Below, piece after piece: positions 1 to 8,854 of a stretch of 58,722 nt of DNA (position 1 is its first letter; the number at the start of each line of letters is the position of its first letter). The position numbers and the translations under genes are program-made. Source of the DNA: Candidatus Omnitrophota bacterium (GTDB lineage: Bacteria > Omnitrophota > Gorgyraeia > Gorgyraeales > Gorgyraeaceae); contig DNHS01000011.1 of the NCBI GenBank assembly GCA_003485765.1, positions 94,277-152,998 on the forward strand. Direction: 5' to 3'. The notes beneath the pieces are model-generated. The model was given only the letters and a program-made list of their open reading frames with translations. It made no database searches and had not been told where the DNA came from.

Positions 1-21
1 GTATGACTTGTTTTGTAACAT
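1..21. repeat. Partial inverted repeat, cut by the window edge
   Basis: The first 21 bases match the reverse complement of one half of the inverted repeat at 21316-21352, including its spacer and one 12-13 base arm (ATGTTACAAAAC type). The other arm would lie upstream of the window. This makes it a second, oppositely oriented copy of the same element, placed just before lptD. Confidence 0.6.
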
Positions 22-33
22 AGCGGAATTTGT

Positions 34-2139
34 ATGAAAAAATACATTTATCTTGGAATATTTTTGACAGGGATTTTCTTGTACTCTGTTGGTTATACTG
101 AAGATGGCGGGAAACCTATAGAGGTAAACGGCGACCAGGTAGAATTTTTCCCTAAAGAGAAAAAGGTTATAGGTAAAGGCAACATTACAATTGACTATGA
201 GGGGATAAGGCTCACTTGCGATAGGATTACTGTTTATACTGAAACCAAAGATAGCGAGGCAGAAGGCAATGTAGTTTTAATAACTCCTGGGGCTGAATTA
301 AAAGGCGAAAAAGTAAATTATAATTTTAGCACGAAAATCGGCGCTATTTTAAAAGCCAGGGCTAATTCAGGAGAATGGTACGCATTCGGAGAAAGAATAG
401 AACTTCTGTCAAACAGCGCCTACAAAGTTATAAAGGGGTATATAACAAGCTGTAATCGTCTAAAACCTCACTATAAAATAGTCTCTAAGAGCGTTATGAT
501 TTACCCCGTTACTAATAAAGTAGTTGCTAAAGATGTTGCTGTTAAAGTAGGAGATACCCCGGTCTTGTATTTACCCAAATATCATTTTGCTTTAAAAACA
601 GGCGGTTGGCCGAGTATAAATGTTATACCGGGCAAGAAGAGTAAGTGGGGAGTTTTTGCATTAAATAGTTACAGATACGAAATGGATGAGAAAAATAGCC
701 TTACTATCAGGGTTGACGAAAGGTCTAAATGGGGCCTTGCAGAAGGAGTTGATTATAAGTATTCATTGGACAATTTTGGCAATGGGCTTTTAAGGACATA
801 TTATACAAATCAACGCAACGTTGATAGAAATGAGCCCGAGAAGGGCGAACAACAGAGGTACAGGGTTCAGGGCCGCCATCGCTGGGATATAAATGACCAC
901 GCAATGGCTATCATGGAGTATCACCGCATGAGCGATGCCACCATGACGAAAGACTATTTTTACCGGGAAGAATATGAAAGAGAATCTTCGCCAGAATCTT
1001 ATATATATGCCCTGGATAGGCAGCCTGAATATTCTCTGAGCGTCTTAGGCCGTAAAAGGGTTAATCATTTTCAGACAGTCACAGAACGGCTCTCTGAACT
1101 GAGGTTTAACCTTAAAGACCAGAAACTTTTTGACCTGCCGATTTACTTTAAGACAGATAATACTTTTACCAATCTCAATCAAAAGACCAGCGATAATGCG
1201 AATGATTTAAGCGTCACCAGGTTTGATATGTATAATAAATTATCCGCTCCGCTTAAACTTGCAAATTTTTTGAGCGTGGCGCCATTTGTAGGCGCAAGAA
1301 ATACGGTTTACAGCAGGAATCTGAATGACGGTGGAGATGAATTCAGGACCGCATTTTATACAGGCGTTGACATGAGCGCGAAATTTTCAAAGACATATGA
1401 AGCCTCGGGTAAATTCTTGGGAGTAGATTTTAATAAATTGCATCATATTGTTACCCCTACGATAGAATATAAATATATTCATCAGCCATCGATTGATCCT
1501 ACAAAGCTGAAACAGCTGGACGACATAGACGCCGTTGATCTGAAAGACACATTTACTCTTGGCTTAGAAAATAGGCTTCAGACTAAACGCATGATCGGCG
1601 AGAGTTTAAAAACAATAGACCTCGGATATCTATTGATAACAGGCGATTATCTTTATAAGCCTGAAGGCCGAGGCAGCCAGTTTTCCGTTATAAAAGGCGA
1701 CCTTGAACTTACTCCTTTTGAATGGCTCAGGTTTGAATCAGACACTCGTTATGACTCTGATACTAAAGATTTTCAGACCTTGAATACGGATTTATACATT
1801 AATAGATTCGAAGACTGGCAGTATGGCATTGGCTCAAGATATGAACAGGATAAGATCAGCGAACTTACCTCAGAATTATTTTATAAGCCGAATAATGAAT
1901 GGGCATACAGGGTATTTTCCAGATATGACCTGAAAGAGGTAGAAACTAGCGGCCATAAATATATAAATAGATTTAAGGATAAAGGGCTTACTGTTATCAA
2001 GGATTTACATTGCTGGCTGGCTGAGACAAGCATCAGTTCCGGCAGGGATAGCGGCACTACGCTTTGGTTTGTCATGAAGCTCAAGGCTTCACCAAAAGTG
2101 CCTTTTGATTTCAAAGACTATTACCCGCACCCTAAATAG
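34..2139 (+). CDS. lptD: LPS-assembly protein LptD (OstA), outer-membrane translocon
   Basis: Inserts lipopolysaccharide into the outer leaflet of the outer membrane as the barrel partner of LptE. The 701-aa product has an N-terminal signal sequence (about residues 1-22). An OstA/LptA-like beta-jellyroll follows (about 28-125, with alternating patches such as VIGKGNITIDYEG and AEGNVVL). Then comes a long C-terminal region rich in amphipathic strands, typical of the LptD barrel. Cys140 in TSCNRLKPHYKI and Cys660 in DLHCWLAE sit where LptD proteins place the cysteines of the inter-domain disulfide; that pairing is my inference. The family usually has 700-800 residues. The gene stands apart from lptCAB (47.7-49.3 kb), and no lptE is recognisable here. 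The ribosome binding site is weak. Confidence 0.88.
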   Translation: MKKYIYLGIFLTGIFLYSVGYTEDGGKPIEVNGDQVEFFPKEKKVIGKGNITIDYEGIRLTCDRITVYTETKDSEAEGNVVLITPGAELKGEKVNYNFSTKIGAILKARANSGEWYAFGERIELLSNSAYKVIKGYITSCNRLKPHYKIVSKSVMIYPVTNKVVAKDVAVKVGDTPVLYLPKYHFALKTGGWPSINVIPGKKSKWGVFALNSYRYEMDEKNSLTIRVDERSKWGLAEGVDYKYSLDNFGNGLLRTYYTNQRNVDRNEPEKGEQQRYRVQGRHRWDINDHAMAIMEYHRMSDATMTKDYFYREEYERESSPESYIYALDRQPEYSLSVLGRKRVNHFQTVTERLSELRFNLKDQKLFDLPIYFKTDNTFTNLNQKTSDNANDLSVTRFDMYNKLSAPLKLANFLSVAPFVGARNTVYSRNLNDGGDEFRTAFYTGVDMSAKFSKTYEASGKFLGVDFNKLHHIVTPTIEYKYIHQPSIDPTKLKQLDDIDAVDLKDTFTLGLENRLQTKRMIGESLKTIDLGYLLITGDYLYKPEGRGSQFSVIKGDLELTPFEWLRFESDTRYDSDTKDFQTLNTDLYINRFEDWQYGIGSRYEQDKISELTSELFYKPNNEWAYRVFSRYDLKEVETSGHKYINRFKDKGLTVIKDLHCWLAETSISSGRDSGTTLWFVMKLKASPKVPFDFKDYYPHPK

Positions 2140-2147
2140 GAGTTAAG

Positions 2148-3437
2148 ATGAAGATTGCAATCATTGGCGCAGGCTACGTTGGGTTAGTGACAGGAGCGTG
2201 TTTCGCAGAGCTTGGCAATAAAGTCATTTGCGTTGATAACGATCCTGAGAAAATAGCCCTTCTCAAAAAGCTCAAGATGCCTTTTTTTGAAAAAGGCCTT
2301 GATAAAATGGTTAAGAAAAATGTTATCGCTGGCAGGCTGGTTTTTACAGATAGTATTGAGCACGCTGTAAAAAAGTCTATTATTATTTTTATCTGCGTTG
2401 GCACTCCGCCTAAACAAGGCGGCGAGGCAGATTTATCTTATATTGAAAACGTAGCCGCCGCGATCGCTAAGAACATGTTGTCCTACCGCCTCATAATTGA
2501 AAAAAGCACAGTTCCTGTTGAAACAGGCAAATGGATTGAGCATACTGTAAAGATAAATAATAAAAAAGGTATTGAGTTTGACGTGGCCTCAAACCCTGAA
2601 TTTTTAAAAGAAGGCACTGCTATATATGATTTTATGCATCCCGATAGGATTGTAATAGGCGCGGAAAGCGAAAAAGCGAAAAAGTTACTCGCTAAGTTAT
2701 ATAAACCTATAAAAGCTGAAATAGTAATCACTGACATAAAAAGCGCAGAACTTATAAAACACGCTTCAAACTCATTTCTTGCCACAAAGATTTCTTTTAT
2801 AAATTCCATTGCTAATATTTGCGAAAAAACAGGAGCTGACATAGAAAAGGTAAGCTATGGCATGGGGCTTGATAAAAGAATCGGCAGGGCGTTTTTAAAA
2901 AGCGGCATAGGATACGGCGGATTCTGTTTCCCAAAAGACCTGGATGCATTTATCCATATATCAGATAAGATGGGCTATGAATTCAGCATATTAAAATCAG
3001 TGAGATCAGTCAATGAAAACCAGAAGCAGGTTTTTCTTAAAAAGATTGAAAAGGAACTCTGGATTGTAAAGGATAAAACTATAGGCGTTCTCGGCCTTGC
3101 GTTTAAGCCGAATACAGATGATATGCGCTTTGCCCCTTCTATAGATATAATAAATTCTTTAGCCCAGTCTGGCGCCAGGATTAGGGCCTATGATCCAAAG
3201 GCTTTAGAAAAAGCCAGGCCTTTGTTAAAAGGCGTTACATTCTGCAAAGATCCTTACGATGCGGCTAAGAATAGCGATGCGCTTTTAATATTGACAGAAT
3301 GGCAGGAGTTTAAACATATAAATTTGAGCCGTGTGAAAAAACTATTAAAGAATCCTTTAATAATAGACGGCAGAAATATATTTGATCCGGCTAAGATGCG
3401 TAAACTCGGTTTTAAATACATCTCCATCGGCCGTTAA
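2148..3437 (+). CDS. ugd: UDP-glucose 6-dehydrogenase
   Basis: Oxidises UDP-glucose to UDP-glucuronate with two NAD+. The 429 residues fit the family. There is an N-terminal Rossmann nucleotide site (IGAGYVGLVTGACFAELG, from residue 5), the catalytic-cysteine segment GGFCFPKD (Cys260), and a C-terminal UDP-binding domain starting near VLGLAFKPNTDDMR. A good AGGAG precedes the ATG, nine bases after lptD. Its product UDP-glucuronate is the substrate of the decarboxylase at 8836-9765, so the two genes form a UDP-xylose route. GDP-mannose dehydrogenase is a less likely alternative. Confidence 0.9.
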   Translation: MKIAIIGAGYVGLVTGACFAELGNKVICVDNDPEKIALLKKLKMPFFEKGLDKMVKKNVIAGRLVFTDSIEHAVKKSIIIFICVGTPPKQGGEADLSYIENVAAAIAKNMLSYRLIIEKSTVPVETGKWIEHTVKINNKKGIEFDVASNPEFLKEGTAIYDFMHPDRIVIGAESEKAKKLLAKLYKPIKAEIVITDIKSAELIKHASNSFLATKISFINSIANICEKTGADIEKVSYGMGLDKRIGRAFLKSGIGYGGFCFPKDLDAFIHISDKMGYEFSILKSVRSVNENQKQVFLKKIEKELWIVKDKTIGVLGLAFKPNTDDMRFAPSIDIINSLAQSGARIRAYDPKALEKARPLLKGVTFCKDPYDAAKNSDALLILTEWQEFKHINLSRVKKLLKNPLIIDGRNIFDPAKMRKLGFKYISIGR

Positions 3438-3448
3438 GGTGATTTTAT

Positions 3449-3895
3449 ATGATAAAAGGAGTTGAAGTAAAAAAACTCAAGATTGTCCCGGACGAGCGCG
3501 GCAGACTTATGGAAATCCTGCGTTCTGACGAGCCTATTTTTCAGAAATTTGGCCAGGTGTATATGACTACGGCGTATCCTGGCGTAGCTAAGGCCTGGCA
3601 TTATCATAAACTGCAGGATGATCATTTTACCTGTATATCAGGCGTAATGCGTCTGGCTTTATACGACAGCCGGGAGGATTCGCCTACATATAAGGAAATA
3701 AATGATTTTGTCGTTTCTCTTGATAATCCAATACTTGTTAAAATACCAAAACTTATATACCATGGTTTTAAATGCGTAAGCGATATAGAAGCAATAGTCA
3801 TTAACGTTCCTACTATGACTTATAATTATAAAGTTCCAGACGAATACCGCTTAGATGCATTTGATAATGATATACCATACGATTGGAATAAATAG
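3449..3895 (+). CDS. RmlC-like dTDP-4-dehydro-sugar 3,5-epimerase family protein
   Basis: Small cupin of the RmlC family (148 aa, versus about 180 for classical RmlC). Visible signatures are an early DERGRLMEILR segment, the histidine-rich metal/substrate region AWHYHKLQDDHF (residues 49-60), and a late IYHGF motif (104-108) matching the conserved HGF of RmlC. It lies between ugd and an RmlA-like gene and upstream of rmlB, so it probably acts on a dTDP-4-keto-6-deoxy sugar. The shorter C-terminus and the absence of rmlD from the window mean the product need not be rhamnose. The exact reaction (3,5-epimerase, 3-epimerase or ketoisomerase) cannot be told from sequence. Confidence 0.75.
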   Translation: MIKGVEVKKLKIVPDERGRLMEILRSDEPIFQKFGQVYMTTAYPGVAKAWHYHKLQDDHFTCISGVMRLALYDSREDSPTYKEINDFVVSLDNPILVKIPKLIYHGFKCVSDIEAIVINVPTMTYNYKVPDEYRLDAFDNDIPYDWNK

Positions 3896-3904
3896 AGGTG
3901 AATT

Positions 3905-4621
3905 ATGAAAGGTATAATTTTAGCGGGAGGCTTAGGCAAGCGGCTTGAGCCATTGACAAGGATAACAAATAAACATCTTTTGCCGGTATATGGTAAGCCG
4001 ATGATTTATTATCCAATAGAGGTTCTAGTGGAAGCCGGCATAAAAGATATTTTGATAGTTACCGGCGGCAATCATGCAGGCGAGTTTCTGCGGCTTCTAG
4101 GCAATGGCTCTGAATTCGGGCTTAAGGCCATAAATTACACTTATCAGAAAGGCGAAGGCGGTATAGCGGAAGCGCTCAGGCTTGCCCAGCATTTTGCAGA
4201 CAATGATAAAATCGTAGTAATATTGGGCGATAATTTAATAGAAAAGTCAATTAAGCATTACGTGGATGATTTCTCCAAACAGCCAAAAGGCGCCAAGATA
4301 CTTCTTAAAAAAGTTGATGACCCTGAGAGATTCGGCGTTGCCGAAATAAAAGGCAGCCAGATTGTAAAAATTGTAGAAAAGCCCAAACATCCTAAATCAA
4401 AATACGCTGTTACAGGCATCTATATGTATGATAAAAAGGTTTTTGATATAATTAAAACCTTAAAGCCTTCCAATAGAGGCGAGCTTGAAATTACAGACGT
4501 GAATAACGAGTACATAAAACGCGGCCAGATGACATTTAGCATTCTAGATGGCTGGTGGTCGGATTGCGGTACGCACGAAGCGCTCTTACGCGCTAATAAT
4601 CTGGTAGCTGATAAAAAATGA
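3905..4621 (+). CDS. Short glucose-1-phosphate thymidylyltransferase (RmlA-like nucleotidyltransferase)
   Basis: Activates a sugar 1-phosphate, most likely glucose-1-P with dTTP, to feed RmlB in the next gene. The N-terminal nucleotide-binding signature GGLGKRLEPLTRITNKHLLP and the motif KPMIYYPIEVL are classic for this family. GDNLIE near residue 107 carries the metal-binding aspartate. At 238 aa it is the short form: classical RmlA is about 290 aa, with a C-terminal allosteric extension missing here. Its stop overlaps the rmlB start (ATGA), a sign of translational coupling. Confidence 0.85.
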   Translation: MKGIILAGGLGKRLEPLTRITNKHLLPVYGKPMIYYPIEVLVEAGIKDILIVTGGNHAGEFLRLLGNGSEFGLKAINYTYQKGEGGIAEALRLAQHFADNDKIVVILGDNLIEKSIKHYVDDFSKQPKGAKILLKKVDDPERFGVAEIKGSQIVKIVEKPKHPKSKYAVTGIYMYDKKVFDIIKTLKPSNRGELEITDVNNEYIKRGQMTFSILDGWWSDCGTHEALLRANNLVADKK

Positions 4622-5577
4622 AAATTCTTGTAACTGGCGGATGCGGGTTTATAGGTTCTAATTTTATAAGGTACATGCTTAAAAAATACCCTGCCTATAA
4701 AATTGTAAACTTGGATAAGCTTACATACTGCGGAAATCCCGACAACCTTAGAGATATTGAAAAAGATTTGCGTTACGCTTTTATAAAAGGCGATATCTGC
4801 GATAAGAAAGCTGTGGAAAGTGCTATAAAATCCTGCGATGTAGTTATTAATTTCGCGGCTGAAAGTCACGTGGACCGTTCCATAGAAGACGCATCAGCTT
4901 TTATCCGTACAAATATCCACGGCGTCTATACGCTTTTAGAGGCATCTAAAAAACATAAAATTAAGAGATTTATTCAGATCTCAACTGACGAAACTTACGG
5001 CAGTATCAGAAAAGGTTCTTTTAAAGAAACCAGTTTTCTTCATCCCAATAGCCCATATTCAGCGGCAAAGGCAGGCGGGGATCATCTGGCGTTGGCGTAT
5101 TATACGACATTTAAACTTCCCGTTATCGTAACCCGCTCGAGTAATAACTTTGGGCCATACCAGTATCCTGAAAAGGTTGTGCCGCTTTTTATCACGAACC
5201 TTTTGGAAAATAAAAAAGTTCCACTTTATGGCGATGGACTTAATGTCCGCGACTGGCTATATGTCATTGATAATTGCAGCGCTATAGACCTGGTCCTGCA
5301 TAAAGGCAAAATCGGAGAGATATATAATATAGGCGGCAGTTTTGAAATCCCAAATATAGAGCTTACAAAGATTATATTGAAACTTATAGGCAAAACCGAT
5401 AAAATGATTTCTCATGTGCCTGACAGGCTGGGCCATGACAGGCGCTATTCCTTAGATTCAGCAAAGATTAAAAAATTAGGCTGGCAGCCGTCCAAAAACT
5501 TTAACACAGCTATAAAAGAAACAATAAACTGGTATAAAGCCAATACTACCTGGTGGCAAAAACTTAAAACAACTTGA
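4618..5577 (+). CDS. rmlB: dTDP-glucose 4,6-dehydratase
   Basis: Converts dTDP-glucose to dTDP-4-keto-6-deoxyglucose using bound NAD+. It is an extended SDR with TGGCGFIGSNF at residues 6-16, the catalytic TDE at 123-125 (STDETYGS, where most homologues have EVYG), and the YxxxK pair Tyr147/Lys151 in SPYSAAKAGG. At 319 aa it is slightly shorter than typical RmlB (about 340-360). The last two codons and stop (Thr-Thr-stop) lie inside the 43-bp palindrome at 5567-5609, so the element defines the C-terminus. Confidence 0.88.
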   Translation: MKILVTGGCGFIGSNFIRYMLKKYPAYKIVNLDKLTYCGNPDNLRDIEKDLRYAFIKGDICDKKAVESAIKSCDVVINFAAESHVDRSIEDASAFIRTNIHGVYTLLEASKKHKIKRFIQISTDETYGSIRKGSFKETSFLHPNSPYSAAKAGGDHLALAYYTTFKLPVIVTRSSNNFGPYQYPEKVVPLFITNLLENKKVPLYGDGLNVRDWLYVIDNCSAIDLVLHKGKIGEIYNIGGSFEIPNIELTKIILKLIGKTDKMISHVPDRLGHDRRYSLDSAKIKKLGWQPSKNFNTAIKETINWYKANTTWWQKLKTT

Positions 5578-5609
5578 CACTTCAACAATGTTGAAATGTC
5601 AAGTTGTTT
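5567..5609. repeat. 43-bp nested palindrome, copy 1 (CTTGACA subtype)
   Basis: Perfect 13-bp outer arms (5567-5579 and 5597-5609) enclose an inner palindrome TTCAACA-A-TGTTGAA, separated by a C/A mismatch. The transcript would fold into one long hairpin. Related copies are at 26264, 30472, 41891 and 52113. This copy supplies the stop codon of rmlB and sits 14 bases before the next gene, on the same strand, so it is intra-operonic. There is no run of U, so a classical terminator is unlikely. Confidence 0.85.
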
Positions 5610-5623
5610 GGGATTAAGACGAA

Positions 5624-6931
5624 ATGTTTAATGAATTAAAGGCGAAAATTGAGAGTAAAAAGGCGAATATCGGGATAATCGGACAGGGGTATGTTGGGCT
5701 TCCCCTGGCAGTGGAGTTCGCTAAGGCCGGCTTTAGCGTCACAGGTTTTGACACCGACGATAAAAAGGTCTCGAGCATCAATAAAGGTATTTCTTATATC
5801 CTGGATGTGCCTTCCGTAGATGTAAAAGAGCTTGTAGCTTCCTGTAAATTAAAAGCCACCACTAATACCAGGCTCTTGAGTAAAATGGACGTCATTATTA
5901 TCTGTGTTCCCACGCCGCTGCGTAAGACAAAAGAGCCGGATATTTCCTATATACTTGCGGCAAGCGAGGCAATAGCTGAGAATAAAAGAAGAGGCCAGCT
6001 TATTATTTTAGAGAGCACCACTTACCCGGGCACAACAGAAGAAGTCATAATGCCAAAATTAGACGGGAACGGCCTAAAGATCGGCAAAGACTTTTTCCTC
6101 GCATTTTCTCCTGAGAGAGTGGATCCAGGTAACCCGAAATATAAAACAAAAGATATTACTAAAATCGTCGGAGGGGTAACTCCTGAATGCACAGAGCTCG
6201 CCAGGCTTTTATATTCCCAGGCAATAAAAGATGTCGTCTCTGTTTCTTCTACACGTTCCGCGGAAATGGTAAAACTCCTTGAAAATACCTTTCGCAGCGT
6301 CAATATCGCCATGGTCAATGAACTTGCTCTCATGTGCCATAAAATGAACCTTGATGTCTGGGAGATCATTAATGCTGCCAAGACAAAACCTTTCGGCTTT
6401 ATGCCATTTTATCCAGGACCCGGCATAGGCGGGCACTGCATTCCTCTCGATCCGTTATATTTGTCATGGAAGGCGCGGCAACATGGGTTTGAAGCGAGGT
6501 TTATTGAGCTTGCGGACGAGATAAACTCCTTTATGCCGCATTATGTAGTTGATAAGATAACCAACATATTAAACGAGAAGAAAAAGCCCCTAAAAGGATC
6601 GAATATTCTAATAATGGGCATAACGTATAAAAAAGACATAAATGATATCAGAGAATCGCCTGCGCTTGAAATAGTAGATTCCCTTATTAAAAAAGACGCG
6701 CATGTTCATTGCCATGACCCGCTTGTATCCGTGTTTGAACTGGATGGCTGCAAGAAAATCACCACAGTTAAGCTTACTAAAGATATTATTTCTTCAAGCG
6801 ACCTTGTGGTCATTATTACAGACCATACTGATATAAATTATAAGTTTGTCGTAGATAACGCAAAACTGATTTTTGACACGCGCAATGCGTTGAAAGAATT
6901 TAAAGACGCAAAAAATATAATAAAGCTATAG
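5624..6931 (+). CDS. UDP-N-acetyl-hexosamine (GlcNAc/ManNAc) 6-dehydrogenase, WbpA/WecC family
   Basis: Makes a UDP-HexNAc uronic acid for O-antigen or capsule. The 435-aa protein has the Rossmann motif IGIIGQGYVGLPLAVEFA (from residue 16) and the acidic FSPERVDPGN segment. The active-site segment GIGGHCIPLDPLYL places the catalytic cysteine at residue 272; the GHCIPxDP form separates this subfamily from UDP-glucose dehydrogenases (GGFCFPKD in the gene at 2148). It lies beside a WbpP-like 4-epimerase, a pair seen in pathways to UDP-GalNAcA-type sugars. The start has only a weak GGGATTAAG upstream. Confidence 0.85.
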   Translation: MFNELKAKIESKKANIGIIGQGYVGLPLAVEFAKAGFSVTGFDTDDKKVSSINKGISYILDVPSVDVKELVASCKLKATTNTRLLSKMDVIIICVPTPLRKTKEPDISYILAASEAIAENKRRGQLIILESTTYPGTTEEVIMPKLDGNGLKIGKDFFLAFSPERVDPGNPKYKTKDITKIVGGVTPECTELARLLYSQAIKDVVSVSSTRSAEMVKLLENTFRSVNIAMVNELALMCHKMNLDVWEIINAAKTKPFGFMPFYPGPGIGGHCIPLDPLYLSWKARQHGFEARFIELADEINSFMPHYVVDKITNILNEKKKPLKGSNILIMGITYKKDINDIRESPALEIVDSLIKKDAHVHCHDPLVSVFELDGCKKITTVKLTKDIISSSDLVVIITDHTDINYKFVVDNAKLIFDTRNALKEFKDAKNIIKL

Positions 6932-6941
6932 AAAGGATATT

Positions 6942-7874
6942 ATGAAATTTTTAGTTACAGGCGGGGCTGGTTTTATAGGTTCGCACATAGTGGATACTCT
7001 AGTTGGAAACGGCGATAAGGTAAAAGTGATAGATGATTTTAGCTCCGGACAGATGGAAAACCTGCAGGGAGTTTTGAATAAAATAGAGCTTATAAAAGGT
7101 GATATCAGAAATAAGGAGCTTGCCGCTAAAGCAGTTGAAGGCGTTGATTACGTGCTTCATCAGGCTGCCTTAAGAAGCGTTCCTAAATCTCTGGCTAATC
7201 CTGAACTCTATAATGACGTAAATATTAACGGCACCCTGAATATTCTAACAGCTAGCCGCGACGCCAAAGTAAAAAGGGTAGTCATGGCCTCTTCCAGCTC
7301 TATTTACGGAGATATAGATAAATTTCCTGAAAGAGAAGACTTTTTACCACAACTTATATCTCCATATGGCCTTACTAAGCTCGCAGGCGAATATTATTCC
7401 AGGATTTTTTCCAAAATCTATGACCTTGAAACAGTTAATCTGAGATATTTCAATGTCTTTGGCCCGCGCCAATCGCTTGAAAATGAATACGCTGTAGTAA
7501 TTCCTAAATTTGTAACCTGCATACTTAAGGATGTTCCTCCGCCTATACATGGAGATGGTAAGCAAACCCGAGATTTTACTTATGTGGCCAATGTTGTTCA
7601 TGCCAATATCAAATCAGCTACTACCCCTGGCATTAAATGCGAAGTCTTTAATATTGCCTGCGGCAAAGCCTATAGCGTCCTTGATATAGTAAAATATGTA
7701 AATAAGATACTTGGAAAAAGTATATTACCAGCATTTGGCCCAATAAGAACAGGCGATGCCAAACATACGCTTGCGGATATTTCCAAGGCAAAAAAACTAA
7801 TCGGCTTTAAACCAGAAATAGGATTTGAAGACGGCCTTAAGAAGACTATCGAATATTTTAAAGGAGTAAAATGA
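6942..7874 (+). CDS. NAD-dependent UDP-sugar 4-epimerase (WbpP-like, extended SDR)
   Basis: Probably interconverts UDP-GlcNAc and UDP-GalNAc or their uronic acids. The 310-aa extended SDR has TGGAGFIGSH (residues 6-15), a catalytic serine in ASSSSIYGD (about 119-120), and Tyr142/Lys146 in SPYGLTKLAGE. The QAALRSVPKS segment resembles WbpP/Gne-type epimerases. A good AAAGGA precedes the start. The 3' end overlaps gmd by four bases (ATGA). Substrate choice between UDP-glucose and UDP-GlcNAc is not proven by these motifs; the neighbouring WbpA-type dehydrogenase favours an N-acetylated substrate. Confidence 0.78.
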   Translation: MKFLVTGGAGFIGSHIVDTLVGNGDKVKVIDDFSSGQMENLQGVLNKIELIKGDIRNKELAAKAVEGVDYVLHQAALRSVPKSLANPELYNDVNINGTLNILTASRDAKVKRVVMASSSSIYGDIDKFPEREDFLPQLISPYGLTKLAGEYYSRIFSKIYDLETVNLRYFNVFGPRQSLENEYAVVIPKFVTCILKDVPPPIHGDGKQTRDFTYVANVVHANIKSATTPGIKCEVFNIACGKAYSVLDIVKYVNKILGKSILPAFGPIRTGDAKHTLADISKAKKLIGFKPEIGFEDGLKKTIEYFKGVK

Positions 7875-8854
7875 AAAAAGCTTTAATCACCGGTATCACT
7901 GGCCAGGACGGGGCGTATTTATCCAGATTATTGGTGGATAAGGGCTATCAGGTTCATGGCATAGTGCGGCGCGTAGCTCTGGAAGACCCTGATCACAGGC
8001 TTTGGAGGTTAAAACCTTTATTAAAGAAGATAAAACTTCATGCAGGCTCTCTGGAAAGCTACGCCAGCCTATTTAATATTGTGCAAAAAGTAAAACCTGA
8101 CGAATGCTACCACTTAGCAGCGCAGAGCTTTGTGAGTTATTCATTTGAAGATGAGTTTTCCACGATTAATACTAATATTAACGGCACCCTCTTTATGCTT
8201 TCAGCCATAAAGCATAGAGCCCCTAAATGTAAATTTTATTTTGCCGGATCCAGTGAGATGTTCGGCCAGGTAAGAGAGGTGCCGCAGACTGAAACTACGC
8301 CTTTTCATCCGCGTTCTCCTTACGGTATTTCCAAGGTAGCTGGTTTTGAGCTTACGCGTAATTATCGAGAAGCATACGGCCTATTTGCCTGTAATGGCAT
8401 TTTATTTAACCATGAATCCCCTATGAGAGGATATGAATTTGTAACGCGTAAAATTACCCTTGGCGTAGCGCGCATAAAAGCAGGATTTGCTAAAGAATTA
8501 CAGCTTGGAAATCTCGAGGCCAAGCGCGACTGGGGATTTGCAGGCGATTTTGTTGAGGCTATGTATCTTATGCTCCAAGAGAAAAAGCCTGACGATTATG
8601 TGGTGGCAACAGGCGAGACCCATACAGTAAAGAGATTCGTGGAACTTGCTTTTAATTACGCAGGACTTGACTGGAGAAAATACGTTAAACAGGATAAAGA
8701 ACTCTTCAGGCCTGCCGAAGTAAATCAGCTCATAGGAGACTACTCAAAAGCAAAACGCATTTTGGGCTGGAAGCCGAAAGTAAAATTCGAAGAGCTTGTA
8801 AAGATGATGATGGATGATGATCTGAGGCGGGTTAAATGCCAAAAACAGTTTTAA
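7871..8854 (+). CDS. gmd: GDP-mannose 4,6-dehydratase
   Basis: Converts GDP-mannose to GDP-4-keto-6-deoxymannose, the precursor of GDP-fucose, GDP-rhamnose and perosamine. The 327-aa protein carries the hallmark GITGQDGAYLSRLL (residues 8-21), the catalytic GSSEMFG (126-132), Tyr151/Lys155 in SPYGISKVAG, and the Gmd-specific FNHESPMRG and RDWGFAGDFVEAM. No fcl, rmd or per gene follows, so the later enzyme must be encoded elsewhere. It is coupled by overlap to the genes on both sides. Confidence 0.93.
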   Translation: MKKALITGITGQDGAYLSRLLVDKGYQVHGIVRRVALEDPDHRLWRLKPLLKKIKLHAGSLESYASLFNIVQKVKPDECYHLAAQSFVSYSFEDEFSTINTNINGTLFMLSAIKHRAPKCKFYFAGSSEMFGQVREVPQTETTPFHPRSPYGISKVAGFELTRNYREAYGLFACNGILFNHESPMRGYEFVTRKITLGVARIKAGFAKELQLGNLEAKRDWGFAGDFVEAMYLMLQEKKPDDYVVATGETHTVKRFVELAFNYAGLDWRKYVKQDKELFRPAEVNQLIGDYSKAKRILGWKPKVKFEELVKMMMDDDLRRVKCQKQF

